A stretch of DNA of 64,000 nucleotides from Burkholderia pyrrocinia (lineage in GTDB: Bacteria; Pseudomonadota; Gammaproteobacteria; Burkholderiales; Burkholderiaceae), in NCBI RefSeq assembly GCF_022809715.1, contig NZ_CP094459.1, forward strand, positions 1,364,001 to 1,428,000. The letters are read 5' to 3'. Of this stretch, positions 28,099 through 36,388 are shown one piece after another. Each line of letters starts with the position of its first letter. Position 1 is the first letter of the stretch. Position numbers and translations under genes: made by a program. Under the pieces are notes generated by a model. That model had not been told where the DNA came from. It saw only the letters and a program-made list of their open reading frames with translations, and did no database searches.

Positions 28099-29135
28099 GC
28101 GCGGGCGAGCGTGTGTCGCGGCCCCGCATGCGGGTGGTGCTGCCGGCGCTGGCCGTGCTGCTGATCGTGTCGATCGTCGTATCGGCCGCGTTCGGTCCCG
28201 CGCCGATCGCGATGCCGGTCGCGGTGCGGATCGTCGCCGCGCATCTCGCGTCGGCGTTCGGCGCTGTCGGCGCGCTCGCGGCGGGCGCGGGCGACGACAG
28301 CATCGTGTGGCTGATCCGGATGCCGCGTGCGCTGCTGGCCGCGATCGTCGGCGCGACGCTGGCGGCGGTCGGTGTCGCGTTGCAGGCGGCGACCGCGAAC
28401 CGCCTCGCCGATCCGCACCTGCTCGGCGTCAGCGCGGGCGCGATGTTCGGCGCCGTCGCGGTCACGGTGGTGGCCGGCGCGGCGTTCGGCCCGTTCACGC
28501 TGTCGGCCGCCGCCTTCGCGGGCGCGCTTGCGGCGACCGCGTGCGTCGTCGCGCTTGCTTACCGGCACGGCCGGCTCGAATCGGATCGCTTGCTGCTCGC
28601 GGGCGTATCGGTGTCGTTCATGATGGCCGCGTTCGGCAATCTGCTGCTGTACCTCGGCGATCAACGCGCCGCGTCGTCGGTGCTGTTCTGGATGCTCGGC
28701 GGCGTCGGGCTCGCGCGCTGGGATCTGCTGCCGGTGCCGGGCGTGTGCGCGGCACTCGCCGGCGGCGCGCTGTATGCGCGACGGCGCGAACTGAATGCGC
28801 TGATGTCGGGCGACGTCGCGGCGGCCGCGCTCGGCGTGCCGAGCGCGCGGATGCGGCGCGAGGTGTTTGTCGTCGCATCGTTCGCGACGGGCGCGATGGT
28901 CGCGGTGAGCGGCGCGATCGGCTTCGTCGGGCTCGTGACGCCGCATCTGTGCCGTCGCGTCGTCGGTGCCGAGCATGGCAGGCTGCTGCCGGTCGCCGCG
29001 CTGACGGGCGCGATCCTGCTCGTGTGGGCCGATGTCGCGGCTCGCACGCTCGCGGCGCCGGAGGATTTGCCGATCGGCATCGTGACCGCATTGTTCGGCA
29101 GCCTGTTCTTCGTCGCGCTGCTGCGCCGACGCTGA
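28095..29135 (+). CDS. FecCD-family ABC permease
   Basis: A 346-aa inner-membrane protein with about ten hydrophobic helices. It matches the BtuC/FhuB/FecCD family: RMPRALLAAIVGATLAAVGV with the adjacent ALQAATANRLADPHLLGVSAG, and the cytoplasmic EAA-like loop region AIGFVGLVTPHLCRRVVG. It forms the translocation channel as a homodimer with the ATPase. Its start overlaps the binding-protein stop (ATGA). It is the last gene of the operon and is convergent with the histidine-kinase gene. No second permease gene is present, consistent with a homodimer. Confidence 0.94.
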   Translation: MSAGERVSRPRMRVVLPALAVLLIVSIVVSAAFGPAPIAMPVAVRIVAAHLASAFGAVGALAAGAGDDSIVWLIRMPRALLAAIVGATLAAVGVALQAATANRLADPHLLGVSAGAMFGAVAVTVVAGAAFGPFTLSAAAFAGALAATACVVALAYRHGRLESDRLLLAGVSVSFMMAAFGNLLLYLGDQRAASSVLFWMLGGVGLARWDLLPVPGVCAALAGGALYARRRELNALMSGDVAAAALGVPSARMRREVFVVASFATGAMVAVSGAIGFVGLVTPHLCRRVVGAEHGRLLPVAALTGAILLVWADVAARTLAAPEDLPIGIVTALFGSLFFVALLRRR

Positions 29136-29200
29136 GCGGCAGCGCACGCACCGGCGGCACCCGGTCCGGCGAGGGCGGGGTGGTGCGCCGCCCGTGTGCG

Positions 29201-30577
29201 TTATCGCAGCGGCGCGGCCGTGTTCGTGCCGTCGCCGGGCGCGCCGGCGTGCGTGAGCTCTGCCGTCACGTCGAAGAGACTGTCCGGCAGCGTTCGCGCG
29301 GGCAGCGTGATCACGAAGCGTGCGCCGCCGAGCGGCGAATCCTCGAGCCGCACGTCGCCGCCGTGCACCAGCGCGACGCGCCGCACGATCGCGAGTCCGA
29401 GCCCGAAGCCGCCGGTCTGCCGGTCGCGGCTGGAGTCGAGCCGCTGGAACGGTTCGAATACGCGGGCGCGCTCGGCGGCCGGAATGCCGGCGCCGTCGTC
29501 GTCGACGCTCAGCACGAGCGCGCCGGACCGGTCGCCGGCAGCGGCCAGCAGCACCTTGCGCGACGCGTAGCGCGCGCCGTTGCGGATCAGGTTCAGCAAT
29601 GCACGCGCGACGAGCTTCGGATCGCACACGTGGGTCGCGGGCGTGCCGAGCGTCGACACGTCGAGCACGATCCCGCGATCGGCGATGTCGTTCGCGACGT
29701 TGCCGGCGACGCTGTCGATCAGCGCATCGACGACCACCTCCATCGGCACGAGCTGGCTCGCACCCTGTTCGAGGCGGCCGATCGTCAGCAACTCGGTGAC
29801 GAGCTCGTCGAGTTCGCGCACGTCGCGCCGCAGCGCGTCGCGGCGTTCGCGCATCCGGTCGGTTTCGTCGGGTTCGGCGAGCAGCGCGAGCCCGAATTCG
29901 AGCCGCGCGAGCGGCGTCTTCAGTTCATGCGAGATGCCGTGCATCATTTCGCGCTGCTGCTTGATCGATGCCTCGATGCGCTCGGCCATGTCGTTGAACT
30001 GCTTCGACAGCTCGTCGATGTTCGACTTGCCCGACAGCTTCACGCGCGTCGACAGCGCGCCGGCGCCGAATGCGCGCGCGGCTTCCTGCAATTTGCGCAG
30101 GTCGCGCCAGTGATAGTGAATCCAAAGCACCACCGCGAACAGCGTGGCGAGCGCGAGCAGCAGGTACGCATAGATCTTGATGTCGAGATCGGATGCCTCG
30201 ACAGGGCGCGCGTGCAGCACCGAGCCGTCCGCGAGCGGCATGTAGTAATCCTTGCCGTTGTAGCTGATCGCGATCCTGCCGGCATCGAGATCGCGCAGCG
30301 GCGCACCGCTCAGTTGCGCGCGGGCGGCGGCCATCGACAGGAAACCGAACCCTTCGTTGCCGTGTTTCGCGAGCTCGCGCAGCGCGAGCAGGCGCTGCCC
30401 GCCCGGATGGCGTTCGAGGTAGTCGTTGAGCACGAACGAGTAGGTCGTCAACGAGTCGCGCTGCGCCTGCGTGACGCGCTCGTAGAAGATCCGGTCGAAC
30501 GACAGCTGGATGAACACGATCGACGCGGCGACGAACAGGATCACGACGAGGTACAGCCTGATCAACGGACGCAGCAT
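29201..30577 (-). CDS. Sensor histidine kinase (RstB-type)
   Basis: A 458-aa membrane kinase. TM1 is near residues 7-25, followed by a periplasmic sensor of about 115 aa and TM2 (IYAYLLLALATLFAVVLWI). Next come a HAMP domain, a HisKA domain with HGISHELKTPLARLEF (phospho-acceptor His), and a HATPase_c domain with NLIRNGARYA, DDDGAGIPAAER and GGFGLGLAIVRR. It phosphorylates the response regulator encoded immediately upstream; the regulator stop abuts its start with no gap. The periplasmic domain resembles the RstB family, but the signal is unknown. The divergent mipA gene is a probable target. Confidence 0.93.
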   Translation of the reverse strand: MLRPLIRLYLVVILFVAASIVFIQLSFDRIFYERVTQAQRDSLTTYSFVLNDYLERHPGGQRLLALRELAKHGNEGFGFLSMAAARAQLSGAPLRDLDAGRIAISYNGKDYYMPLADGSVLHARPVEASDLDIKIYAYLLLALATLFAVVLWIHYHWRDLRKLQEAARAFGAGALSTRVKLSGKSNIDELSKQFNDMAERIEASIKQQREMMHGISHELKTPLARLEFGLALLAEPDETDRMRERRDALRRDVRELDELVTELLTIGRLEQGASQLVPMEVVVDALIDSVAGNVANDIADRGIVLDVSTLGTPATHVCDPKLVARALLNLIRNGARYASRKVLLAAAGDRSGALVLSVDDDGAGIPAAERARVFEPFQRLDSSRDRQTGGFGLGLAIVRRVALVHGGDVRLEDSPLGGARFVITLPARTLPDSLFDVTAELTHAGAPGDGTNTAAPLR

Positions 30578-31303
30578 TTATTCGTCCCACGCGGAAGGGC
30601 TGAACAGGTAGCCGCGGCCCCAGATCGTCTTGATCTTGTGCGGCTCAGATGAAGCATCCTCGAAGCGGCGGCGCAGCTTCGAGATGCCGGAATCGACCGA
30701 GCGGTCGAGTCCGTCGAACTCGATTCCGCGCAATTGCTTCAGGATGTCGTCGCGGCTCAGCACGGTGCCGGCCGCGCGCGCGAGGATCAGCAGCAGGTTG
30801 AATTCGGCAGTCTTCAGGTCGACCGGCTCGCCGCGCCACGTGACGGTGCGGTTCGGCGGCGAGATCGACAGTTCGCCGAACACGAGCGCTTCGGGTGCGG
30901 CAACCGGCGTTTCCGCTGCGACCGGCTGCGCGCGGCGCAGCAGCGCGCGAGCGCGCGCGACGAGCACGCGCGGCTCGATCGGCTTCGTCACGTAGTCGTC
31001 GGCGCCCGTCTCGAGGCCCGCGACCTGGTCGTAGACGTCCGCGCGCGCGGTCAGGATCAGCACGGGAATGTTGGTGAACGCGCGGATGCGCCGGCAGACT
31101 TCCATGCCGTCGAGGTTCGGCAGCATCAGATCGAGTATCACGAGGGCCGGCTGGTGCTCGCGTACCGCCGCGACGGCGAGGTCGCCGCGCCGCACGACCG
31201 TCACCGCGAATTCATAGCCGTCGAGATATTCGCGGACGAGCTGCGCGAGGCGGTCGTCGTCCTCGATCAGCAGTACACGGTATTTGAGCGGATTGTCGTT
31301 CAT
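30578..31303 (-). CDS. OmpR-family response regulator (RstA-type)
   Basis: A 241-aa regulator. The receiver domain (about 1-125) has the acidic pocket IEDDDRLA, the phospho-acceptor Asp in VILDLMLPNLDGMEV and the conserved Lys in YVTKPIEP. A winged-helix DNA-binding domain follows (about 145-238; LKTAEFNLLLIL, RSVDSGISKLRRRFED, KTIWGRGYLF). The start at 31303 has GGAG upstream and matches family length; the open frame extends to 31480. It is the first gene of the two-gene operon and diverges from mipA across 213 bp. Confidence 0.93.
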   Translation of the reverse strand: MNDNPLKYRVLLIEDDDRLAQLVREYLDGYEFAVTVVRRGDLAVAAVREHQPALVILDLMLPNLDGMEVCRRIRAFTNIPVLILTARADVYDQVAGLETGADDYVTKPIEPRVLVARARALLRRAQPVAAETPVAAPEALVFGELSISPPNRTVTWRGEPVDLKTAEFNLLLILARAAGTVLSRDDILKQLRGIEFDGLDRSVDSGISKLRRRFEDASSEPHKIKTIWGRGYLFSPSAWDE

Positions 31304-31516
31304 TTTCTCCTCAGTATGCACGCACGATCTCGTACCCCGGCAGGCCGGTATGCGGCGCGGCACGCGAATTCTATCCGGCGTACCGGCGGCCCGGGCAGCG
31401 GTACGACAATCTCGAACAATCGAACACAGTTGAGCACAGATTCGCCGCAGATTCAGGACAGTCTGCGCGCAAGGCGGCACCTAGACTGCGGGCTCCGTCA
31501 CTCTTATCTCAATATT

Positions 31517-32296
31517 GTGCGCCCAACTCTCCGCCGCTATCGCTATTGCATGCCGCTCGCCGGCCTGACCCTCGCTGCCGCCGCCCATGCGGAAAACCAG
31601 TATTCGATCTCGCTCGGCGGCGGTTTCGCGCCGCGCTACCAGGGCAGCAACCAGTATCGCGGCGTCGTCGCGCCGTCGTTTTCCGCGACGTTCGGCAACG
31701 GCTTCTTCATCGACGCTACGCAGGGCGCCGGCTACCGGCTGGACCTGCCGCACGGCGTGTTCGTGTCGGCGGCCGTGAGCTACGATGCGGGCCGCGCGGA
31801 CGAGAACCGCTTCGACCTGCCGGGCTCCGACTACCTGAAGGGCATGGGCCGGATTCCCGGCTCGGTGCTGGTCGGCGTGCGAGCGGGCGTGACGCTCTTC
31901 AATGCGGCCGAACTGAGCGTCACGATCGACACGCCCGTGACGCACACGTCGCGCGGCGTATCGGGACACATGGATCTCGCGGTGCCCGTGCTCAAGACCG
32001 CGCAGCACGAGATCGTCGTGACGGGCACCGTGCACGCGGGCTCGGGACGCTATACGCAGACGTTCTACGGCGTGACCGATGCACAGTCGATGACGAGCCG
32101 GTTCAGGCCGTATTCGACGAGCGGCGGGATCGACAGCGCATCGATGGCGGTCGCGTGGAACTGGAACCTGTCGCGGCACTGGTCGGTGCTCGCGACCGGC
32201 GGCGTGACGCGACTGCTCGGCCGCTACGGCGACAGTCCGATCGTCCAGTCGCGCAGCAACTACTACGGCATTGCGGGCGTGACCTACAAGTTCTGA
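31517..32296 (+). CDS. MipA/OmpV-family outer-membrane protein
   Basis: A 259-aa beta-barrel protein of the MipA/OmpV family. The mature N-terminus has YSISLGGGFAPRYQGSNQYR. Repeated amphipathic strands follow, and the C-terminus is YYGIAGVTYKF, ending in phenylalanine as barrel proteins do. MipA scaffolds murein synthase complexes in E. coli; OmpV relatives act in antibiotic or osmotic adaptation. The start is uncertain. The ATG at 31550 would leave a signal peptide without a basic n-region, so I favour the in-frame GTG at 31517 (RPTLRRYRY precedes the hydrophobic core). It is divergent from the two-component operon, its likely regulator. Confidence 0.85.
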   Translation: MRPTLRRYRYCMPLAGLTLAAAAHAENQYSISLGGGFAPRYQGSNQYRGVVAPSFSATFGNGFFIDATQGAGYRLDLPHGVFVSAAVSYDAGRADENRFDLPGSDYLKGMGRIPGSVLVGVRAGVTLFNAAELSVTIDTPVTHTSRGVSGHMDLAVPVLKTAQHEIVVTGTVHAGSGRYTQTFYGVTDAQSMTSRFRPYSTSGGIDSASMAVAWNWNLSRHWSVLATGGVTRLLGRYGDSPIVQSRSNYYGIAGVTYKF

Positions 32297-32618
32297 ACCG
32301 GTCGCCGATGGCGATCGCGAATGCCAAGTCGCGCTGGCGGGCAGAGGCCCGTGCGATCGAACCGTGCGCACCGCTCGATGCGCCGGCGCCGCGTCGTAGC
32401 GGCCGATCGCGTGCGGTAACATTCAGGCGGCTTCGGCGTCAGGCCGAGCCCGTGACTCCGGTACGCCGAATCGGCGCGGCCGGGGTGCGCGAGGCCGCGG
32501 TTCGCCGGCCGGCATCCGTCGGGAAACGGCTGGCGACGCGCGGAACCGATCATGCATGTGACGCCCGGCCGGCGAGGAACGCCGCATTTGCCCCGCCGGG
32601 TGCGACAGGGAGAAATCG
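32297..32618. other. Intergenic region without a gene
   Basis: GC-rich sequence between mipA and the lipoprotein gene. It contains several short inverted GGCCGG-rich stretches but no credible reading frame or RNA gene that I can recognise. The last 20 bp carry the ribosome site of the lipoprotein gene. Confidence 0.4.
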
Positions 32619-32948
32619 ATGAAGAAGACGATCGCGATGATGATGGCGCTGGTTGCGGGCGCAACTTTTTCGGGATGCGCGGACATGAACACGAAAATCA
32701 CGAGCTCGGGCGGCTCGCCGGCGAGCGGCGGGCAGGCGGGCGCGTCGCAGGCATGCAAGGCGGACGCGGCGCAGGACGATGCGCTGGTCGGCAAGACCGA
32801 GGCCGATACGGTCGCGCAACTCGACGGCTGCCTGTGGCGCGTGCTCGAGCGCGACGGCAAGGCGTTGCCGGGCACGATGGATTACCGACCGGAGCGCCGC
32901 AATCTCGGCATTCGCGACGGGAAGGTGATCTGGGTGCGGCGCGGGTGA
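32619..32948 (+). CDS. Lipoprotein with I78-like (peptidase inhibitor-like) domain
   Basis: A 109-aa protein with a lipoprotein signal (MKKTIAMMMALVAGATFSGC; lipid-anchored Cys20) and a Gly/Ser/Ala-rich linker. Its C-terminal domain resembles the I78 peptidase-inhibitor fold: VGKTEADTVAQLDGCLWRV, then TMDYRPERRNLGIRDGKVIW. The TMDYRPxRxN segment is the most characteristic part. Members are small secreted proteins, sometimes serine-protease inhibitors; inhibitory activity is not certain here. GGGAGAAA precedes the ATG. It appears monocistronic. Confidence 0.72.
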   Translation: MKKTIAMMMALVAGATFSGCADMNTKITSSGGSPASGGQAGASQACKADAAQDDALVGKTEADTVAQLDGCLWRVLERDGKALPGTMDYRPERRNLGIRDGKVIWVRRG

Positions 32949-33230
32949 TGGGTTGCGCCGGCGGCGGGTTCGCTGCGGTTGCAAGGTCACGCCGGCGCGG
33001 ACGGTGAAACTGTCATGGGTGTTCGCGCAACCGCTGGCCGACATCCAGCGTGGCATCCGGCGGAGCACAAGACGATCGACGTGACGATTCCGCGGCCGGA
33101 ATCGTCGGCGTCGCGTTATCTGCGCGTGTATTTCAGGAAGAACGGCATTGGGTGGGCGACATGAACGCGCCCGAACTGCCGCCGACCCGCGAGAAATGAT
33201 CGCCGCGACACGCGGGCGATCGAGCGCGCG

Positions 33231-34445
33231 TTACTTCGAGATGTACCACAGCGCATCGGTACTGACGCGCGACGGCTGAGCCGGCGCCTGAGCCGGCACG
33301 GCTGGCGGTGTGTTCGACGTCACGGCCGTCGGCAGCGTGGCCGGAATATTCGACGTCGATGGCGATGCGGCCGACGATCCCGACGTCGACGGCGTGTTCA
33401 GATACCAGAGCGCATCGGTCGATGCCGTGCGCTTTGCCGCCGAATTGGCCGCTGTAGTCGCTGCCGCATCGGCGGACTTCTTCGAATGCGAAGCGGCAGC
33501 CGTCGCCGCACCGGGCCGCTGCGCCGTCGTACCCGTCTGCGCGGTCATGCCTGCGCCCCCGGCCGCGCCACGCTGCGCGCGCGCCTCGAACGGCCCGAGC
33601 TGGAAGATCAACGTTTGCGCAGGGCGCGTCAAAACGGCATACGGAAACTGCAGCTCCCACGACATCAGCACGCGGCCCGACGACGTTTCGGTGAAGATCG
33701 CCGGCACGTGCTTCATGTCGCTGAACTGCACGTAGATCCGCGCACCGTCGTCGAAGACCTGGGTCGGCTTCGCCTGGTCCGCGCCCGTGACCGACCATCC
33801 GAAGTTGTACGTACCGGCCGGGCCGGCGGGGCCGCCTTGCGGTGGCGGCGGCGGGGCCGACGATATCGTGCGCGGACGCGTGACCTGCTGCGGGGCGGAC
33901 ACGCTCAGGCTCGCGAACGGGTTGTACGCCTGGTTCTGCTGCGGCGGCGTAAAGGACGGTGGAAGGATGGGCATGGGAGTATCCGGCGAATCCGGCATGG
34001 TCCGGATTGCATCATAGACCTTGCGCGCATACGCGAGGCGCTTGTCGGGCGACGCGGAGTTGTACGCGCCGATCGCGTTCCAGTTGGGGCCGAGCTGGCG
34101 GATGTTCTGCGACAGGATCCACGCGCCGACATACGCGTTCGTGCATGCATCGAACAGGCTCTCCCGCGTGATGCCTTCGCGCGCGAGCGTCGGCAGCCAT
34201 GTGCTGTTGATCTGCATCAGGCCGATGTCGACCGTGCCGTTCGTATTGGTGTTGACGGCGTTCGGATTCATCCCCGATTCGACCTGCGCGATGCCGCGCA
34301 TCAGGGCGACGCTCACGTGCTGGAACGCGGCCGCGTCGTCGAGGCAATCGGCGCGCGCGACGCCGTGCAGCGCGCACGACATTGCAATCGTCGAGGCGAT
34401 CTTCAGCGTTTCGCGGCTGATCGAACGGGTTGTCTGACACGGCAT
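33231..34445 (-). CDS. Lytic transglycosylase (VirB1-like) fused to a VirB9/TrbG-like domain
   Basis: A 404-aa exported protein. The signal peptide ends near residue 31 (VARA-DC). An SLT domain (about 34-150) follows, with the catalytic glutamate at about residue 56 in AQVESGMNPN, the DIGLMQIN motif and WNAIGAYNS, like VirB1/IpgF proteins. A Pro-rich linker (about 155-210) leads to a segment of about 80 residues (211-292) resembling the C-terminal beta domain of VirB9/TrbG: NFGWSVTG, PTQVFDDGARIYVQF, VPAIFTE. The tail is Ala/Ser/Thr-rich and carries STDALWY twice (342-348 and 395-401). No type IV secretion genes are nearby. The start at 34445 gives a normal signal peptide. Confidence 0.8.
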   Translation of the reverse strand: MPCQTTRSISRETLKIASTIAMSCALHGVARADCLDDAAAFQHVSVALMRGIAQVESGMNPNAVNTNTNGTVDIGLMQINSTWLPTLAREGITRESLFDACTNAYVGAWILSQNIRQLGPNWNAIGAYNSASPDKRLAYARKVYDAIRTMPDSPDTPMPILPPSFTPPQQNQAYNPFASLSVSAPQQVTRPRTISSAPPPPPQGGPAGPAGTYNFGWSVTGADQAKPTQVFDDGARIYVQFSDMKHVPAIFTETSSGRVLMSWELQFPYAVLTRPAQTLIFQLGPFEARAQRGAAGGAGMTAQTGTTAQRPGAATAAASHSKKSADAAATTAANSAAKRTASTDALWYLNTPSTSGSSAASPSTSNIPATLPTAVTSNTPPAVPAQAPAQPSRVSTDALWYISK

Positions 34446-34668
34446 GGCAGGATGGGGCGGAATCCGGCCGCCCGATGCAAGGAAATGACGAGAGACGCGA
34501 AGTTTGCCATAGCGAGCAGACAAATGGCTCGCGTCAAACTTTCCTTTGCAATTGCCCGGGTGCTCGTCTCGCCTTTTTATCGCGTCGGATCAGCGGTCGC
34601 GACGAAGTCGGATCGGTAAAAATAGCCGCCTTTTCGGCGAATGCCGGTGCAGTGGCGACGCGCTGAAT

Positions 34669-34687
34669 ACTGACGCATCGCGTCAGT
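34669..34687. repeat. Perfect inverted repeat, candidate operator
   Basis: ACTGACGC-ATC-GCGTCAGT, a perfect dyad in the gap upstream of the transglycosylase gene. It lacks a T run on either side, so an operator is as likely as a terminator. Confidence 0.45.
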
Positions 34688-34783
34688 CATGCCGGGAAAA
34701 CGGCGCTGAATCAAGCGGAATGGAAATCGCCCGGCAATCGGTGTCCGGGCCGGAAAGGGCGATGAAAAGACGACCGAAAGACA

Positions 34784-34803
34784 ACGGCGGCCGAAGCCGC
34801 CGT
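34784..34803 (-). terminator. UUCG-tetraloop terminator of the porin gene
   Basis: On the minus strand, ACGGCGGC-TTCG-GCCGCCGT forms a perfect 8-bp stem with the stable C(UUCG)G loop, followed by TGTCTTTC, 53 bp after the porin stop. Confidence 0.85.
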
Positions 34804-34856
34804 GCGAGTGCATGCGGTTCCGGCCGGCCGCGCGGTGCGCAACCGGCCGCTTCGCA

Positions 34857-36017
34857 TCAGAAGCGGTGACGCAGGCCGAGGTTGACCATCGTCTGCGAGC
34901 TCGTGCCCGCATAGCCGTACGAACCGATCGATGCCTGCGCGGCCATCGAGCCGCCGTTGCCGTCGCCGGTCTGGCCGCTCGCGTGCTGGTAGGCGGCGGT
35001 CAGGTAGACGTCGGTGCGCTTCGACAGGTTGTAGTCCGCGCCGGCCGATACCTGGTGATAGGTGGCCGACGTGTCGCCGCCCGAGCGCGTGTAGCTGTAG
35101 CCGACGCCGACGAGCAGCGCGTTCGTCGCCTGGTAGTTCACGAAGCCTTGCCCCGTGTTGTAGTGCTCGTTCGAGCCGAACACCGAGCTCGCGTCGCGGC
35201 GGTACTGCGCGTTGCTGTAGCCGAGGCCGAACGTGAACGGGCCGGCGACGTACTGGCCCGCGATGCGCGCGATGCCGATCGAGTGCGCGCTTGCATAACC
35301 GTTGTTGATCGGGCCGTCAAACGTGCCGTCCGACGAGCTGGTCCAGCCGCTGCGCGGGCCGTTCGACGCGGGGCTGTTGGTCGCGTGGAAGTAGCCGCCC
35401 GCGACGCTGAACGGGCCGTTGTTGTACGACACGGCGGCCGAATACGACTGCGCGGAGCCCGTGCTGCCGGCAATGCCGCCGAACGAGTACATCGCCGCGA
35501 ACTGCAGGCCCGAATAGACGGCCGACGTGTACTTCACCGCGTTGTCGACGCGGAAGCTGTTGTCGTAGTTGTCGACGTCGCCCGGCGTCGCGAACGCGCT
35601 GCCGAGATAGTTGTCGGCGGTGATGCCCTGCACGAGGTCGACGAGCGGATCGTACTGGCGGCCGAACGTGAGCGTGCCGTAGCGGTCGCTCGCCAGGCCG
35701 ACGAACGCCTGACGGCCGAACAGGCGGCCGCCCTGACCCTGCCGGCCGTTGCTCGGGTCGAAGCCATTCTCGAGCTGGAACAGCGCCTTCAGCCCGCCGC
35801 CGAGATCCTCGGTGCCTTTCACGCCCCAGCGGCTGCCGGCCAGGTTGCCCGCGCTGCTGTTGCCGAGCATCCACGCGTTGTCCTTGCCCTGCGCATGGTT
35901 CACGTAGGTGATCGACGTGTCGATCACGCCATACAGCGTGACGCTCGACTGCGCATGCGCGACGGGCATTGCCGCGAATGACGCGACGGAAATCAGCGAG
36001 AGGGTCGTGCGTTTCAT
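34857..36017 (-). CDS. Gram-negative general porin
   Basis: A 386-aa outer-membrane porin of the beta-proteobacterial 16-strand trimeric type. The signal peptide is cleaved after AHA. The mature start is QSSVTLYGVIDTSITYVNHA, followed by the typical SRWGVKGTEDLGGGLKALF and GLASDRYGTLTFGRQYDPLVD. The C-terminus is VNLGLRHRF with terminal Phe for BAM recognition. It allows diffusion of small hydrophilic solutes. GGAG lies upstream of the ATG. It is preceded by a long AT-rich promoter region, as expected for a strongly regulated porin, and ends at a UUCG terminator, so it is monocistronic. Confidence 0.95.
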   Translation of the reverse strand: MKRTTLSLISVASFAAMPVAHAQSSVTLYGVIDTSITYVNHAQGKDNAWMLGNSSAGNLAGSRWGVKGTEDLGGGLKALFQLENGFDPSNGRQGQGGRLFGRQAFVGLASDRYGTLTFGRQYDPLVDLVQGITADNYLGSAFATPGDVDNYDNSFRVDNAVKYTSAVYSGLQFAAMYSFGGIAGSTGSAQSYSAAVSYNNGPFSVAGGYFHATNSPASNGPRSGWTSSSDGTFDGPINNGYASAHSIGIARIAGQYVAGPFTFGLGYSNAQYRRDASSVFGSNEHYNTGQGFVNYQATNALLVGVGYSYTRSGGDTSATYHQVSAGADYNLSKRTDVYLTAAYQHASGQTGDGNGGSMAAQASIGSYGYAGTSSQTMVNLGLRHRF

Positions 36018-36388
36018 TTCATCTCCTTGCGCATTGGCTTGTGTTCGCGATCCGGAATGGCAGGAGACTACAGGTCAGGAATAAAACGGCAAAAATGAAA
36101 TTCTCTTTTGTTGGTTGAGGAAGACAGATACGTACTGCGGAATTCATTATTGAGGGATCTGAATTATTGAAAATCGCGTATCAATTGGTTGTAATTTCGA
36201 GATTTCGCTACTTCGTTGTGCGGATTTCGTTAATAATTTGCGGCGATTCTCAGGGGGATCGCGGCGATCGGGATATTGTTATCGATCCGTCAATTAATTA
36301 TTTAATGAACCGAATTGGTTGGCTGTATTGAATGTGTTAGCGCAGCGCCGTTCGTGTCCGCAACGACCACGCCGTCGCCGGGCAAGAC
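36018..36388. promoter_or_regulatory. AT-rich region upstream of the porin gene
   Basis: About 370 bp with clearly lower G+C than its surroundings, especially 36080-36240. It carries runs such as AATTATTGAAAATC and TTAATAATTTG and ends at the LysR stop. I see no gene. It probably contains the porin promoter and binding sites for OmpR-like or nucleoid proteins, but no individual box can be assigned with confidence. Confidence 0.5.

Larger units (their letters stand above)
34446..34856. other. Intergenic region between porin and transglycosylase genes
   Basis: No gene is visible. It holds the porin terminator (34784-34803) and a perfect 8-3-8 palindrome (34669-34687), and probably the promoter of the transglycosylase gene in its left half. 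Confidence 0.5.

Noticed and set aside
32979..33164. 61-codon ORF after the I78-like lipoprotein
   Set aside because: No ribosome site, an unremarkable composition and no homology that I recognise. It ends in an ATGA overlap with a 12-codon frame, which is curious but insufficient.
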